This document shows, piece by piece, positions 1-13,325 of a DNA stretch of 64,000 nt. The notes below the pieces were generated by a model. It was given only the letters and a program-made list of their open reading frames with translations, was not told the DNA's origin and ran no database searches. Location: NCBI GenBank assembly GCA_051530055.1, contig CM121341.1, positions 15,562,001 to 15,626,000 of the forward strand. The letters are read 5' to 3'. The translations under genes and the position numbers were made by a program. Position 1 is the stretch's first letter; every line of letters starts with the position of its first letter. The DNA comes from Neoechinorhynchus agilis. Its lineage: Eukaryota; Acanthocephala.

Positions 1-1345
1 GACGCGCCCTTCAAAGCGGATTTCTCTCGATACTCAATAATTCTCACAAGCACTTCGTCAGAAGCACTTAATTCGTCAATAATACCACCATCGCCCAATG
101 CCAAAATATTTTCAACGCTCCAATCGGCAATCTCTACGTGTGGAATATACGCACATCCAATGTCCCTATTAAACTGATGCTGACGATCCTTAATACCAAT
201 ATTGCTAGCCCAGGCTAATCGCGCTGAAATTCCACGGATTATAAGAGTCTTATTCTCTTTTAGAAATTTCTCAGCATCTTCTCGAAATTTAAAGCAAATA
301 TAAGCACATCCGCGTGGACCTATAAGGTTTACCGACTCAGCTTCACCGAAGTTAGCAACCATTGTCTTTATAAGCTCTTCCTCTACGGTCTTTGGAAGAT
401 GTCCAATCCACACCGTCCTTGTACAAATTGTCATATGTTTTTCTTTAACTGGAACAATATGTTTCCTTGTCTTTTCATTAGATGATCCCTGAACTGGCGG
501 ATCACTTAAAACATCAGCACTGGTCTCTTCGTTGTCATCATCAGATGAAAAACTAGGCAGGTCTTTACCTCTGAACCTCTTCGGTATTTTATTAAACGCC
601 ATGAGATTAACACGCTCGCGCAGTGTCAACCCTTTGTACCGAATAGCCGTCGGATCGTCGTCTACACAATACATCTTTATCGTAAAGAGCCCCAAATCGA
701 TCAAAATGAAATGCATTCATCTTCGTCTTCGATCAGTAGAGGTTCGTTATCGGGTTCAACTCGATCAGTGTCACTCTTAGCATTCGGAGAAACAGGGCCC
801 ATTTCATCTGGAGTAGAAGTTGCATCATTGTCCAGGTTCTTAAAATAAAACGCATCTACCTTACCCGTCCACCATTCTTGTACCGATTTGGGATCACCCA
901 AAACTTCAGCTGCAAACGCTCGTACATCCTCCTCACTAAGAACGCTATTCCGATACCAAATAAAGAATGTCTTGAGAACTTCATCAGCCATTTTCGGCCT
1001 TCGCTTACAGTAGATCAACGCATGTTTTAAAATGGATGCTTTGTGCCGCTTAAAGCGACTAGTAAACACAGTTTTATCTCCGTGTCGGAATCGAGTGTGG
1101 CGCATCAGTGAGTCCATAAGATACAATGCAACCAGCTTTCCATCCACACTTTTCCCTTCCATTAGTACCTGAACACTTCGTGCGAAATAGCGTTCTATTC
1201 CGTCTACGGACAGTGCCGTCTCGGTTAGTACTGCTATATCCATTTCGCTTACGGACGATTTTTTGAGGCAAAGATGGTCTAATGCTTTATTAAAGTAAGA
1301 TAAAAGACATTCCTCGGCATCAGTTAAGATCTCTTTCTGTGGCAT
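1..1345 (-). CDS. SCAF4/SCAF8-like CTD-interacting RNA-binding protein (5' part, runs off window)
   Basis: Homologue of the SR-related CTD-associated factors SCAF4/SCAF8, nuclear proteins that bind the phosphorylated RNA polymerase II tail and control early polyadenylation and termination. The first exon starts at ATG 1345 and encodes a CTD-interacting domain; the segment with GKLVALYLMDSLMRHTR and a following VFTSRF matches the CID core helices. A second exon (from about 640 down past base 1) is in another frame and holds an RRM: RTVWIGHLPK is RNP2-like, GPRGCAYICFKF is RNP1-like, and the conserved post-RRM motif of the family (GCAYIP then GGIID) follows. An intron must lie around 640-760; one workable donor follows DTDR near 757, but I could not fix the junction. 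The C-terminal part lies outside the window. CID plus RRM plus the post-RRM motif make the family call strong. Confidence 0.85.
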
Positions 1346-1411
1346 GAGTTCTAGAATTAACGAGTGATCAAGGAAGGAAATCGAAACTATGTGACGACTA
1401 TACGAGTTCAC

Positions 1412-3429
1412 CGAAGAAAACTAAAATTTTCATCAAAGAAAAGATTGGACAACGCGGTAAATAAAGTCGCAGCAACATTTTGATCTCTTAGCCAGTCACT
1501 AAACCATTTTACATATAAAGCAAAGTCCATTGTTATACATCTTAAAAACATAAGCAAGTATTGGGCGCTTCAGTCAAAGCAATATCAATCGATTATTGGT
1601 ACTAAAATATTTGTAATTTTATGTATCATCGAACATAATTGGATTCTCACTTTAAATGTAAATTTAACATCAATATTTACTGACTTCCTTTTAATACGTT
1701 CAAAAAACAAATAATTAGTAAATGAATATCTTATAATAAAGAGATATGAATGCTCACTTCCGTAATTCTAAGAATCTCAGTACGCGATTTTTAAAAACCC
1801 GAATAAATTACTTCAAAAAATTTGTGACTTCGTTTTTGAACTCCTACCATTCTAAATAGCAATGAAACATTCAGTGGACATGATTCGGCGCTACAGACGA
1901 GAATTCTTTTTGTCTACGACGCTTCAATCATTAGAACAAAAATACACTCTAAAACGAAATTACCGCAATATACGATCAATATGAGCTTGTAAAATGTCTA
2001 TACCACGAAATTAGGATCTTAGATATGCCCAGAAGTTGAGATTTAAAGAGTATGAAATGATAAATGACAATTAAACCTTTTAATTAGATCTAGGCTTTCT
2101 ATTAATATTTTCGCCTCACGTTAAAAGCTAAATTAAATTCAAAATCATGCATTTAGAATTATTTTAAGCTCAAAAGGTTTCTCTAAGTAGATAAACTATT
2201 TCAGTACTTAATCCGAAAAAAATTAGATTTACAGTTTATTTTTTTAAGAAGTGTTGATTACATATGGTCATTTCCACGATATTCGCTTTATAAAATGTCT
2301 GAAAATTGAATTATTCATGTTTGTTTATGGTGGAAAAGTGTAGGAATTTCATTAAATCCGATATTTCAGCGGCATAATCTTGTGATTTTATCAAGGTTAC
2401 AAAATGAGCAAAAGTATTTATTTGATCAATAAAACCTGAGAATCAAGAGTGGTTGTCAGAGACTTTAAATTTTAAATTAAATAATATATTAATAATGCCC
2501 ATTAAAGAGGCCAGTGATTTGCTCTGGTCCGCATTTAATACATAGGATTGCAGAAACTAAGAAAATAATGGATATGTAAAGCACTGCGCCGACCATTCAG
2601 GACGTTATTCAAACTTCGAGTAAAAGGATTGGAACCCGCATTCATCGAATTCGGAAAGGCAGCATAATTGTAGGCTTGAGATAAGACGTTTTCGATCCAC
2701 ATAAATAAATTTTTGATAGCAGTCCTTTCTAGCTATCCCGATGGAAAATAAATAAACTATAAAAACTCGATTATGAACAGTTTTTGACGAGAAATCTTTC
2801 AGACAACACACGAGGAAAAAATGACAAAACAGTCGCCAAAAGTAAATCTCTAATGTCTGAAAATTGAATTAGTCATGTTTGTTTATGGTTGAAAAAGTGG
2901 CCATAAACAAATCTTTAATAGCGATTAGCAGAGAAAACCTCTATTTGAGTCCAGGAGACGAAACAACATTGCGCAAAACTGGAAAGCGTTTTTTGGAAAA
3001 TCTCTAATACACTCAAATATTTTCAATTTTTCGTTAGGTAGGACTTCTTCAAAATTGTTTAAGTGTTTTATTGACCAATACTTATAAAATGGTGTCTTTT
3101 TTCGATACGAAAATCAAGAACTGCCTATACATTTTACGGCATAAAAGAATTGATTGAAATAGCGAATACACAGTGGGACGATTGAAGAATGAACTCATGA
3201 ACTCTAGGCAAGGCAATTAAAAAAACATCAAAAACACGCGACTCAACCGTAAAGAATGGAATAGAGGAGTTCATTAGTGTTAGAGCAACCGGAAGAAATC
3301 AAATGATGAGGTTACACGTCACGTATGACGTCACTCGGCAAGTTCCTTAAAAGGAAGTTTGGAAGAATGAAAACAGTTCATGACATCGGAGAAAAATGTA
3401 TTTTATTTAACCAAAATATAAATATGCTT
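1412..3429. other. Intergenic AT-rich region with two copies of a dispersed repeat
   Basis: No coding sequence I can support. Short open frames here show no family resemblance. Two copies of a dispersed repeat lie at about 2293-2400 and 2853-2900 (see the repeat entries). Confidence 0.6.
2293..2400 (+). repeat. Dispersed repeat copy (MITE-like family 1)
   Basis: Begins with GTCTGAAAATTGAATTATTC, followed by a GTTTGTTTATGG block and ATTAAATCCGATATTT. The same blocks in the same order recur at 39265-39390 and twice, head to head, at 31873-32070. A truncated copy with only the first blocks lies at 2853-2900. No coding capacity; family unknown to me. Confidence 0.65.
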
Positions 3430-3439
3430 TTATTTTTTA

Positions 3440-4851
3440 GAAGAATGTAAAAAAATTGGCCTCAAACTGAACCCAAGCAAGTGCGAAATTTTGGTTTTGA
3501 ATTGTGGGGACGAGGAACGCGCACAAATTTTGAGAGAGTTTGAAAAGGCCGCACCTAATATCCGACTTATCTCCAAGTCCAGCTTAGAACTGCTGGGAAG
3601 CTGCGTTCTCGAGGAGAATATGCAGGCTGATATCAGGAAAATCAGACCTTCCATTGATATCATCTGATCAAGGGCCTCTGAACTTTTCCTCACGATGGTC
3701 TCTTCCTTTTAAAAAATTGCATCTTCATTCCACGCATCCTCCATAAACTGCGGTCAACCCCTTCCTTTCAATGTCAGCCCGAATTGAGAGAGATTGATGG
3801 TTCTTTAAGCGATGGTCTATGCAAGATCCTTAATATTAAGCTCCCCGACACTGGCTGGACCCAGGCATCTTTGCCCACAAGCCACGGAGGGATCGGTATT
3901 CGTGCCAGCTCAGCCATTGCGCTTCCAGCCTTTCTATCGTCTCTTAGTAGGTCCAAGCGCCTTTCCAGATTGATTTTGAAACATAATTTTGAGGAGGACA
4001 TCAGCCTGGAGCCCGCTCTTCATCTTTGGATGTCCCTGTCTAACCTCGACAAGATTCCAGACCTCCCGGAAAAACAGAAATCGTGGGACATTCCGTTAGT
4101 GGAGCGTGTTCACACCTCACTTTTTGACTCGCTCTCAGACGTGGATAGAACGCGATTAACTGCAGTTTCCTGCAAAGAGTCCGGCGCCTGGTTGAAAGCT
4201 GTACCATCAGCAAATATCGGTTCGAGATTAGACGGCGAGGCTCTCAGAATCGCAGTGTCCCTAAGGCTCGGGCTCCCGGTTTGTATCCCTCACACCTGCC
4301 GATGCGGGACGGAAGTCGACCCCTCGGGCAGGCACGGTTTAGCCTGTAAACGCTCAAGTGGCCGTTTTGCTAGACACACCGAAATAAACGCATTGCTGAG
4401 CCGCGCTTTGAAAACGGCTAACTCTCCGAATATCCTCGAGCCTAGCAACATCTGCAGGATCGATGGCCGTAGGCCGGATGGAGTTACCGTTTTTCCTTGG
4501 AGCAGGGGCAGATGTCTAATATGGGACGCAACATGCGTCGACTCCCTTGCAGCCAGCAATCTGCGAGATGCATCCTCCGGGGCTGGGGGAGCCGCATCAG
4601 CAGCTGAGCTTCGTAAGGTTGCAAAATACGCCGATTTTACAAATTCTCATCATTTTGTCCCCTTCGCAGTGGAAACCTTAGGAGCTTTCGGGCGTGCGGC
4701 GAGGAGTTTTGTTTTCGAACTGGGGCATCGACTGATCAACTCGACCAATGACAGGAGGGCTCGCTCGTTCCTAGTACAGAACATATCCTTGGCTATCCAG
4801 CGAGGAAACGCAGCGAGTGTCTTGGGGACGGTGAAGGACAATTCAGAATAA
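3440..4851 (+). mobile_element. 5'-truncated non-LTR retrotransposon tail with restriction-like endonuclease (RLE copy R1)
   Basis: Last third of a retrotransposon polyprotein. From about 3440 the sequence reads like the region after the RT palm (LNPSKCEILVLN, then LGSCV); a stop and frame change interrupt it before the long open frame at 3784-4851. That frame carries a CxC-x7-H-x4-C knuckle (CRCG, then GRHGLAC) and the endonuclease motif RRPDG followed 16 residues on by D in CLIWDATC. CCHC plus RPD...D is the layout of the R2/CRE-type restriction-like endonuclease. It is the best preserved endonuclease of the eight copies here. The 3' end is A-rich (4862-4880). The 5' RT half is absent, as expected for target-primed reverse transcription. 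The exact clade is uncertain. Confidence 0.75.
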
Positions 4852-5189
4852 TATAAGTTAACTTTTTTAAAAAAAAATGCTTATTTATTTGTGGGTAAGG
4901 AAAAAACAAAAGTATGTCCATCTTTTCATATCTAAATATCGAAATTCTAGAACCAGTAAGGGGACATTCAGTGCAAAAGGTCTTGTGTGATCCTCGAACT
5001 GTTATTCATAATTTAATTCGCCGCAATGAACGTTTTTAAGTTCTAAATATCTCAATAAAATTTATTTCAGGTAGCTTTTTGGCCGTTCAGTTTAAATTCC
5101 CAGTTAAAATGAACACAAATCACCTCTTTATGAGAACTTCTTTCTTCGTGCCTATCCCTTTTCGGGGTCGCACAAAAAGGTACAATCAA

Positions 5190-6430
5190 ACATAGTTCAT
5201 CATCATCTCTCTAGACCGCTTGTCCTCTGCAACTGCGTCTTTCCACCTGTTTTGGGTCTGTCTCGTCTCCTAGTTCCCTCAATCTCCATTTCCACTACTT
5301 TGATGTAAATGTGTCCCGAGTTCCATTTTTTTACTTTCTCGCTCCATTTGATCCTTCGTTGCTGAATTACGTCTTTCAGATCCTCCACCTTGGTCGATCC
5401 ACGCACATATTTATTTGGAATCATGTCTTTCCTGGTGACTCCAGCCATCTATCGCAGAATATTCAACAAATGATCCCTGTGAGACTTCTTCATTTCATCC
5501 ACCCTTTTTGAATCCTAGCGCTTATTTCGGCTGTCATGTCGTTTCCCTTCGATACGAATGAACCCAGATATTTGAAGCTCTCAGCTTTGTTCAGTTGCGT
5601 ATCTTGTAAGCAAATGTTTTTCTGTCCGACATAGGCGGTTTTATCCCTCGATATATGTAGACCATTTCCTTCCAGGGCCTCTCTCCGTTTTTCCAGGTCT
5701 TAATGTAGTTCTTGGCATGTATGGCTCGACAATACAATATCATCAGCAAATAAAATATTCCACGGAGCACCTCTATTTAGCGGTTCGCTGATTACGTCCA
5801 TGATTATCACAAATAAATATGGACTTAGTGATGATCCTTGATGTAGTCCAGCTTTCACGGGGAATTCGTTCAAGTTTCCGACCGGGGGTACATATCTTGT
5901 ATTACTCGAACGTATACCGCTAGACAGAATTTTCTGCTCAGGCACATCCATATCAGATCTTTGGGGACGGTATCGTAGGACTTTTTGAGGTCAATGAAGA
6001 CACTGTGCAGCTCTTTCTGCTTTTCACAGCACTTTTCGTACAACTATCTCATTGCAAATATTGCATCTATGCTACTTCTGGCTGGCATAAAGCCTCTCTG
6101 AATTACAGATATTGATATTTCACTCTTCAAGCGTCGATCAATTATTCGCTCGTACAGCTTCATCGTGTGACATATCAATTTGATTCCTCTGTAGCAGCTG
6201 CAATCTCTTACATCCCCTTTTCCTTTGAAAATCGGGGTCATAACACTTCGCCTTCATTCGTCTGGAATCCGCTCAGTATCAAAGATACGTCGTACAAATT
6301 TAGTCAATAAATGAATAGCATCATCTCCGAAGACTTTCCAGAAATCTATAGGTATTTCATCTGGTCCAGTCGCTTTGCCGTTTTTCATTTTGGAAAGAGC
6401 TATCCTGACTTAGTTATTCGATATGATTTG
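5190..6430 (-). mobile_element. RTE-clade LINE, 5'-truncated and broken
   Basis: Three minus-strand blocks in order are typical of RTE/BovB reverse transcriptases: PIFKGKGDVRDC and YRGIKL followed by GFMPARSSIDAIF (6044-6241); GLHQGSSLSPYLF then WNILFADDIVLSS, the catalytic FADD box (5700-5951); and a basic C-terminal tail with KWSEKVKKW and GTRRRDRPK (5203-5448). The frames are separated by stops and shifts, so the copy is dead. The minus-strand 3' end carries a short GATGATGATGA run (about 5200), like the short trinucleotide tails of RTE elements. The apurinic endonuclease part is missing. Confidence 0.85.
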
Positions 6431-6449
6431 TACTAATCCTTGATTCTAT

Positions 6450-7970
6450 CAAGCAAGAAATTAAGTTGAATGTTATTAAGCGAATTCCTGTACTTTTTTG
6501 GATAAATACACTTCGGGGCTCAACTTCAATCTAAATCTCAATCAATATGCGGCCGGGCGGCTATACGAGTGCAAAGTCATAAATTGTAAAGATGTTTAAG
6601 CGAACGTTAATGAAACACGAGATACGTTTTGAGAGTGAATTCAAGCGCTAAAAGTTTTCTAATATTAAAGTGTCGACTCGATTTTTTCAAAGCTTAATCA
6701 CGATTGTTAACAGGTAAAACGATTTTAATGGCTACAACAACCCAAAGCTATGAAGGTTCCGTTTTTTAGCGTGTACGCACAAAAGTATTTTGTAAGCGAT
6801 CGTCCATTCTATATTTAAATAATTAAATCTTTCGACCTCTTATATTCACCGCTACACACACTCGGATAACGAAAAGAGTATTTCTAACTCTCAAGTAAAT
6901 TCCGCAACATTAAATTTCAAGCTGGAACTTTTCGGATTATTTCTACTTCACAAATCGAATTCGCTATTCGATTAGTATAGAAAAGATCAATATTATATAT
7001 AAAATAAGAATTGCGTTCTAGCAAAAAGCTCTACCATTCTTGTGCTCGGAAAAGAATTAAACTTAAAGGAGCACATTCTTAGAGATATTTCGATCTTGTC
7101 TAATAAAATATTTCCGTGTGTTTTTCAAATTCTTATATGGCCAATACATATACGTCATCTTTTCAAAATAAAAACAAATTAAGTAACGAGGCAGCAGAAA
7201 AACAGAATGTTCTCAGAAGGTCGATGCATTTTGATGATCAACCATCAAAACGAATTTCGTAAATAATGAATCGGAAAATTTATCTACATGAATGTGATTC
7301 TGATATATGTGCATTTTCTTAGTAGCATTTTTAGATTGATTTTTGAGATATTCTTAAATTCAAGAAAAAGTAAAAAGATAAATTCTGATAATTCGTATTC
7401 AATTTGATATACTCAGGTTCATTAGATTTCATAAAACGGTACCAATTAATTTGTTCGATAAAGTAGAATTTGAGAAAAGATAAATTTAAGGCAATAAACG
7501 TTATCTTGATTAACGTAACACTTTATGGTTGCTTAAATATATGAGTGACTTTCTAGGAAATAGTTTGTTATTTTTGAAAATCATTTAAAAATTGATTTTC
7601 AAACCGGCCAATTTTAAAAATGAAAACGATTTCAGGTACTTTTAGAAGTTACAATTTTAAGCATATTTCAGATTTTTACTAAAATGAAAGGTGAAAATTT
7701 ATCATCATTGTAGTTAGTGACAAACTTGCGAAACAATGGCTGATGAGGCGAGTTTACCTCGCGAAATATTTCCAATAAATCAAATATGCTATTACCGGGA
7801 GTTTTTTCACCAAAATTATATTTTGGCTAACCCGAAGGACTTTCTCTGTCGATGAAATAACGATATGTCTATCTGATCAAAAAAATTAGATCACAAACAT
7901 GTCCGCCTCCTAAGATTCTTGTTAATATTTTTGGTTTGAGTGCACTTTCGATTTATTTATTAAAAAACCC
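6450..7970. other. Intergenic AT-rich region
   Basis: No gene, RNA or element recognised. AT-rich with stops in all frames. Confidence 0.5.
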
Positions 7971-7978
7971 TTCAACGG

Positions 7979-8773
7979 TCACACCAATGAAGAGACCTGA
8001 GAAGCGATCCTATTGCCGAACATCCTATACCACCAATTGGTTACTCCGCCAAAAGACGGCAACATGCTCCAAGCGTACCTAAATAACAGTTAAAAAGAAT
8101 TTGAATTTCAGTTAGTTCGAGACGCTATACTCACATTACGATGATCACAATTTGAACAAAAGCAAAAATGATCGTCAAAGTGGCATTATGAAGCTGAATG
8201 GTTGTAACCAAATGGAAGATAATATTTTTTGAAAAACTTACTCCGGACGCAAAATATAGCGTAAGACTGAACGAAACAACGTAAAAGAGTGAATACACCC
8301 ATCGATTATTGTCAATTAAAGCCTTTCGTGCATTCTTCGTCCCAATTAGAAACAAGAAACTGTTTTAAGGAATTATATTTTAAAAAATTGATAGCTGTCT
8401 GACCTTACAACTGAGAGACAGTTAGCAGTGCTGTAGATTATAATGAATTTTGCAGGATTTAGAGAAAGCAAAGGAATGTAGAGGACGAATGCCTAAATTA
8501 AAGGACGTAAAAACGACGAATCAACGTTCAATTTAGGACCATTGTGTAGAGTAAAGCAGCTCCAAGTGCGAACAAAACTGAAATTATGAGCCGTTCGCTT
8601 CTTGAAAGACCGCACCATACATTCGATTGTTCAGCTTGAGTGTTCATTCGTGAATTCACCGTCGCCCTTATTTGATTATACCAATCACGAACTGCAGATG
8701 AACCATTCTCTTCATTAAAATTCTTAAGTTGTTGATACTGCTCACTGCGTTGGTCCATTGTTCCGTAAACCAT
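7979..8773 (-). CDS. SFT2-family vesicle transport protein (5 exons)
   Basis: SFT2 domain protein, a four-helix Golgi/endosome membrane protein implicated in vesicle fusion. Exons read on the minus strand: 8773-8540, 8492-8404, 8359-8242, 8193-8135, 8078-7979. Lengths sum to a whole number of codons (199 residues), and the four introns are only 44-56 bp. Several junctions are clear: GGA|GTAAGT after YFASG, and AT|GTGAGT completed by G|TAC. The family hallmark LSRSERLI precedes the first membrane helix; FVLYIPLLSLNPAKF, SFLFLIGTKNARK and LTIIFAFVQ match the loops and helices of SFT2. The protein ends YRMFGNRIASQVSSLV. The first junction uses a weak GTCCTA donor. An alternative start is the Met six codons in. 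Confidence is high because five exons splice in frame into a complete SFT2 fold. Confidence 0.88.
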
Positions 8774-9164
8774 CAAATGGTACTCGGCCTTTAGCCTTAC
8801 ACCAAACTTCTTCCGCGCTAAGAACCTGAGACCATTTTGTTTCTTTACGTGATTTCATCCTTTAGTTCTCGTAACTGCCAGCAACCCTTCTTAAATTTCT
8901 TCTTAATTTGTTTGTACATAAGTTGTGCGAATTATGGGAGGAATTCAATTTGTGTTGTCGGTGGCGAGTATTTGTTGAAATCAAGGCAGAAGGAACAACC
9001 AATACACACAAACGTCCAGGCTGCACCTAAACGAAGCCTTCAACCGCGAAAAATAGAGGAAGATATATGCAAAAGCCACCTCGATACGGGATAAAGACTG
9101 AAGAAGAATTACGCTCCTAGACTCTTAAATCGACCAAGTCAAACGCCACAATGAAAAATCAGAA

Positions 9165-9250
9165 CTCGAGTGTTTATGATGACCCAAAGGTTCATGGGTC
9201 CTCTTCTTTGTGAATCAACAAATAAAACGCATTATTACCATAAAACCGGA
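9165..9250 (+). mobile_element. LTR-like relic
   Basis: The stretch GACCCAAAGGTTCATGGGTC followed by an AACAAATAAAAC polyadenylation-like segment resembles 46930-46995 and 59445-59507, at the ends of the LTR-element fossils in block B. Probably a decayed solo LTR end. Nothing else of the element is visible nearby. Confidence 0.4.
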
Positions 9251-9646
9251 ATAAAAGAAATTTCTAAAATATTGAGAGCTACAGTTTTCAACTTTGTCCC
9301 CTTTGTACTGAAGACTTACGAGAGCTTAGAAGAGTCGGTGCTGAAACTGTTGGATGAGATTAGCGTGACGTAAGCAGAACATTTGGGCACCCGTAGGCTA
9401 TATTTTTACTAGTTGATTTTGCTCAAAACTCTTTCTACACTTGCAAACTGGCATTCTAGGTATTATATTTTATCTTTACACACCTTTAGCGTGAGATTGG
9501 GGAAGGACATAGCAAACAATAATCCCACATTTTTACTTTATGTTTCGAACAAAGGATATATTTTTATGGTCAACATTAAAAATTGTGTATTTCGTTAAGA
9601 TACAGAATTTATAGATCTACTGTGTAGGAAAGCTTAAATAGGAATT

Positions 9647-10020
9647 TCAAATGAAATCATCGTCGACAACATGTTCTTTTGTCAAAATTGTTAATAAATC
9701 TACTGAAAGTTTCAATTCCATGTGAAGTGTTTTCACTGTATTTAGAAATTGGATGCGATCCGTAATTGAGAATGAACCATCATTAGCGATAGTTTGAAAA
9801 AAGGTGCTACTATTATTTGTCACATTTTTAGCAGTAATCCTAAGTACAAGCTTATGTGAGTCGTGGATATTGTTGAAATGCTGTAACATTGCAATTTTTG
9901 TTTTCTCGTTATCATCTTTTTTGATTAAAGACATTAAGAAGATTACAGAGATTAAATATGGCTCAATTTCAGCTAGAAATGATCTCGAAAGCGTAATTCT
10001 TCTATCATTGTCAACAAGTT
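9647..10020 (-). CDS. Hypothetical protein, terminal exon
   Basis: An open frame of about 125 codons ending at 9647 with VVDDDFI. It extends upstream of its first internal Met (9934) to a stop just before 10020, so it is probably the last exon of a multi-exon gene. The composition is normal and helical (LSRSFLAEIEPYLISVIFLM, later LKLSVDLLTILTKEHV). I do not recognise a family. It lies tail to tail with nothing obvious, between SFT2 and the claudin-like gene. Confidence 0.4.
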
Positions 10021-10275
10021 TATGCCGTTTAAAACTTTAAATTGAAATATTTCGCACGAGCGCAAACTTTTATGTCTTTAGATACAAACCGAAAGTAAAT
10101 GTGATTCCGAATAAATGCGCAGTTGGCCTTTATGAATCATTTTTTGTAACTTATAAAAAGCTACATGGCCGTAATTTAAGAACACAATTATTCTACTGGT
10201 ACCCAGGTCAAATGTCAAAGTTCATTTTTTCGATGGGCGACGAATAAAGCAAGAAAAGCTTTGTACAATCTTGTG

Positions 10276-11033
10276 ATGGCGACATTCAAAGGTTCTTCGC
10301 AATTATCATTTGCTCCGCACCAATTGAGCATAGATGCCTCTACGGAGCCTGAACTGGAACGCAAATCTCCGGATTGGGTAAAGCGTGAAAGTTATTTTCG
10401 AATAGCGCAAGTCTGTTTGAATGCAATAGCCTGCCTAAGCTTAATTGGTGGATTCGCAAGGGCCGATTTTGTCCGAGACCAAATTTCTCCAGGACTTGAA
10501 ATCAGCATTGGCATATTCAGGAAATGCAGTTCTTCATACAATGAAAAGAACCATTTGTGCCATTTTAGCTCCACCAAGGAACCTTATAATATCAATACGA
10601 TTCCATCGTTTGCAATTTGGATCATCGCTGAAATCGCTCTCAATGCTTACTGGATATCGACAACGTTTACAAAAGTTCGATCTTCGATAGGACAGAAAAT
10701 AAGCAATGGGGTTGATATCGTTTTGCCTCTCTTTACTGGTTTACTCGCTTTCGGAACGTTTTCGGATTCGGTGGTTCAATTGAACGAACATTGTGGCTGT
10801 GGAATCTTTGGAGCTGGATTTCATGTCACTTTTGCGGGTCTTGTAATCTCAATGATTTCAACGTCTTCAATGATTTTCGTCGGTTTAGATGTAAAGTTTC
10901 TCTTTTTTTAGAGAAGAGAAATTCTATATTACATAAAACCATTTTAAGCTATTTAGTATATCAGATGAACAGCGTGGGTCCGACGCCCATCAGTAGCTTT
11001 GGTTCAAATTATCAACCTGCAGTAATGTACTAA
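10276..11033 (+). CDS. Claudin/PMP22-like four-pass membrane protein
   Basis: Two exons, 10276-10890 and 10965-11033, joined by GAT|GTAAAG...TATATCAG|ATG, giving 227 residues. Four hydrophobic segments: YFRIAQVCLNAIACLSLIGG; SFAIWIIAEIALNAYW; DIVLPLFTGLLAFGTF; FHVTFAGLVISMISTSSMIF. The long first extracellular loop has SIGIFRKC followed by a second Cys (NHLC), reminiscent of the claudin GLW-C-C signature. A short cytoplasmic tail ends in PAVMY. Such proteins act in cell junctions or as channel accessory subunits; the exact subfamily is not determinable by eye. The intron is an inference from the open frame after it. Confidence 0.6.
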
Positions 11034-11949
11034 ATGTTGGTTAAACACAAAACAAAAGGTCAATAACAACAATCTTTGTAGTGGAAATGGATTCGATTGG
11101 CTTTTTAGTATCCTTTGAAATAATGATTTCCAATTATTGTACGTGGTTCTTATCGTTGTTTGGAAAATTAAACCTCTCATTCTTTGTTCTGATTGGAAAT
11201 CCATTTTGCTTGTTACGTACACTGATTTATTTACGACTCTAAAGTCTCTAACCCAAAAAATAATCATATTTGTCTTTCATGATTTGTTTTCCAATCGGCG
11301 TTCATGAAACCGAAAATGCGGCAATACTAAATCTGTTGATTGTAAAATTACGATGAAGTTGTTGTTGATAGTTCAATCTTCCGTATAGGTTTTTAACTAT
11401 TTTGTTGTCTACAATTCAATATAAAAGCAATTTACGCGATGCGCTTAATAAAAAATTGTTTCGAATTGAAAATTCTATTTTTTGAATTTATTCTGTCTGA
11501 ATCTCATTGTTACCAAATTGATTTAAATCTTGATGACGATAGGCAAGGATTTGATTTTACTAATATTTTTCGTGTAAGCATGTGAAATTATTAAAAATTT
11601 ATCATTTTTTGGTTTTTCACCATATCTTTGTTTCCAAACACATAACTGCTTTTCATCTTTATTTAAAATTAAATCACGTCGTAAACACTTGCAAACATCG
11701 AAAAAGTTTGCAAGCAAGAAAAAACAACAATAATCTTAACAATTGCAAACAAAACTTACAAGCAATAGTGTTCAACATCATCCAAAAATTCAACGACCGA
11801 CGACCACATAACAGTCAACAATCAATGCAACCGCCCGACTGAAAACAAGCAGCTAACTGCGTTCATATCGCAATCGGCGTTCAACCAATCATAGCCAGTT
11901 TCAAAAATCATGCGCAGTTTTCGTTCTGACGGAAAAAGCGTATTTAGTA

Positions 11950-13056
11950 GTGAACACCCTTCGAAAGCTACTCTCTAATCTCGAGCTACAACAATCACAA
12001 ATCCTGGGAAACAACTTCCAGTCGACATCATCAAAGCAAATTCCAATATCAAATTACTTGTCTTCACCGACAAAAAAATGGCCATACATAGCTATCTTCA
12101 AATCAAAACCAACCCTTCCCAAACAAATCATGTACGATCAAATAGTAAGCCCTTGGACTCGTTCTTTTAAAAACGATGGCATTAAAAGAATCGATCACTT
12201 AACATATTTCGCCGGCACGCTTAGAATTTATATGGTGTCACATACTTGGTTGGAAAAATTGGTCAACTTCTCTATTTCTAATCTTCCTAAGGAAGTGTAT
12301 GATGTTTCATATAGCTCTCAAAAAGTACAATTTCTGGTGAAAGGAATTGATCCTTCAATCACCAATGAAGAGCGGGAAGATTTCGAGCAATCGTTCAATT
12401 GCAAGATCAAGTTTTTTCTTAATTCAAGGAGGACAGGTCAACCCATCTCGATTGTTATGGTGGAGGGACAAAGACAAGTTCGCGACGACTTATGCACACA
12501 ACAATTTTGCTCGTTCAATTGCTTTGAAATTAACTTTGCGATGAAGTCGAACCATGAACAGGATAACTTCATATTCCCACAATGCACCATCTGCCAGCAA
12601 TGGGGCCACTGGTGCCAAAATTGCCCCAATCCATCCTTAAAAAAATGTTGCCACTGCGCAGATACCTCCCATGGTTCGGATCAGTGTATTAAGTCAAAAA
12701 AGCAGTGTGTGAATTGTCATGGACAACATTCGTCCTTCTATAAAGGCTGTCCTGAGTTCAAGAAATATTGTGCTTGGGCTAAAAAGTCTCTCAATGCCGG
12801 TGGAGACAACAGGAGCAAATTCAGGAATCCAACCGAGCAGTCAGCAGCGAAGCTCAACTCAGCGCTTCCAGCAGCCTCCTATCGTCAATTTGACAACTCT
12901 ACTTCGGAACATTCCGGCAATGCGCCGTCAGCTCAAGTTGTGACCATGGATTTTTTGGAGAGCAAATTAGAAGAAGCCTGCAACAAATTTCTCATGATCA
13001 TGCAAGCTCGAGGCATTGTTGGCTTTCGAAAGGAAGATCTGTACCCTAATCGATAA
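11950..13056 (+). mobile_element. LINE ORF1 (Gag-like, three CCHC knuckles)
   Basis: First ORF of a Jockey/I-type non-LTR retrotransposon, encoding the RNA-binding protein. The frame is open from 11950 (the first true ATG in frame is about 12130). It carries three consecutive zinc knuckles near residues 211-275: CTICQQWGHWCQNC, CCHCADTSHGSDQC and CVNCHGQHSSFYKGC. A region upstream resembles the divergent RRM-like fold of such proteins. It continues in a different frame (13016-13321) up to the ORF2 start. The clade beyond Jockey/I/R1-like is not certain. Confidence 0.75.
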
Positions 13057-13325
13057 TTTGACAAACCTTCCGGCTCTTTTCTCCTCTTGCTTATCAAAAC
13101 AAGATCCAGCAAAACTCAAAAGATCCATTACGTCTGACGAGGATGTAAGAGTAGAAAAAAAGTCAAATGGTGGATCTCGCTCTAATGAAGAGGAAGATGT
13201 TATGATGGATATTGATGAATCAACTTCAGAATTCGTAGCCAGAATAATCGAAACCCAATCCAGGCTAATTGATAGCGGAACAGCCAACCTGATCTCAAAT
13301 GCCAATTCAAGGAAGCCTTGACTCA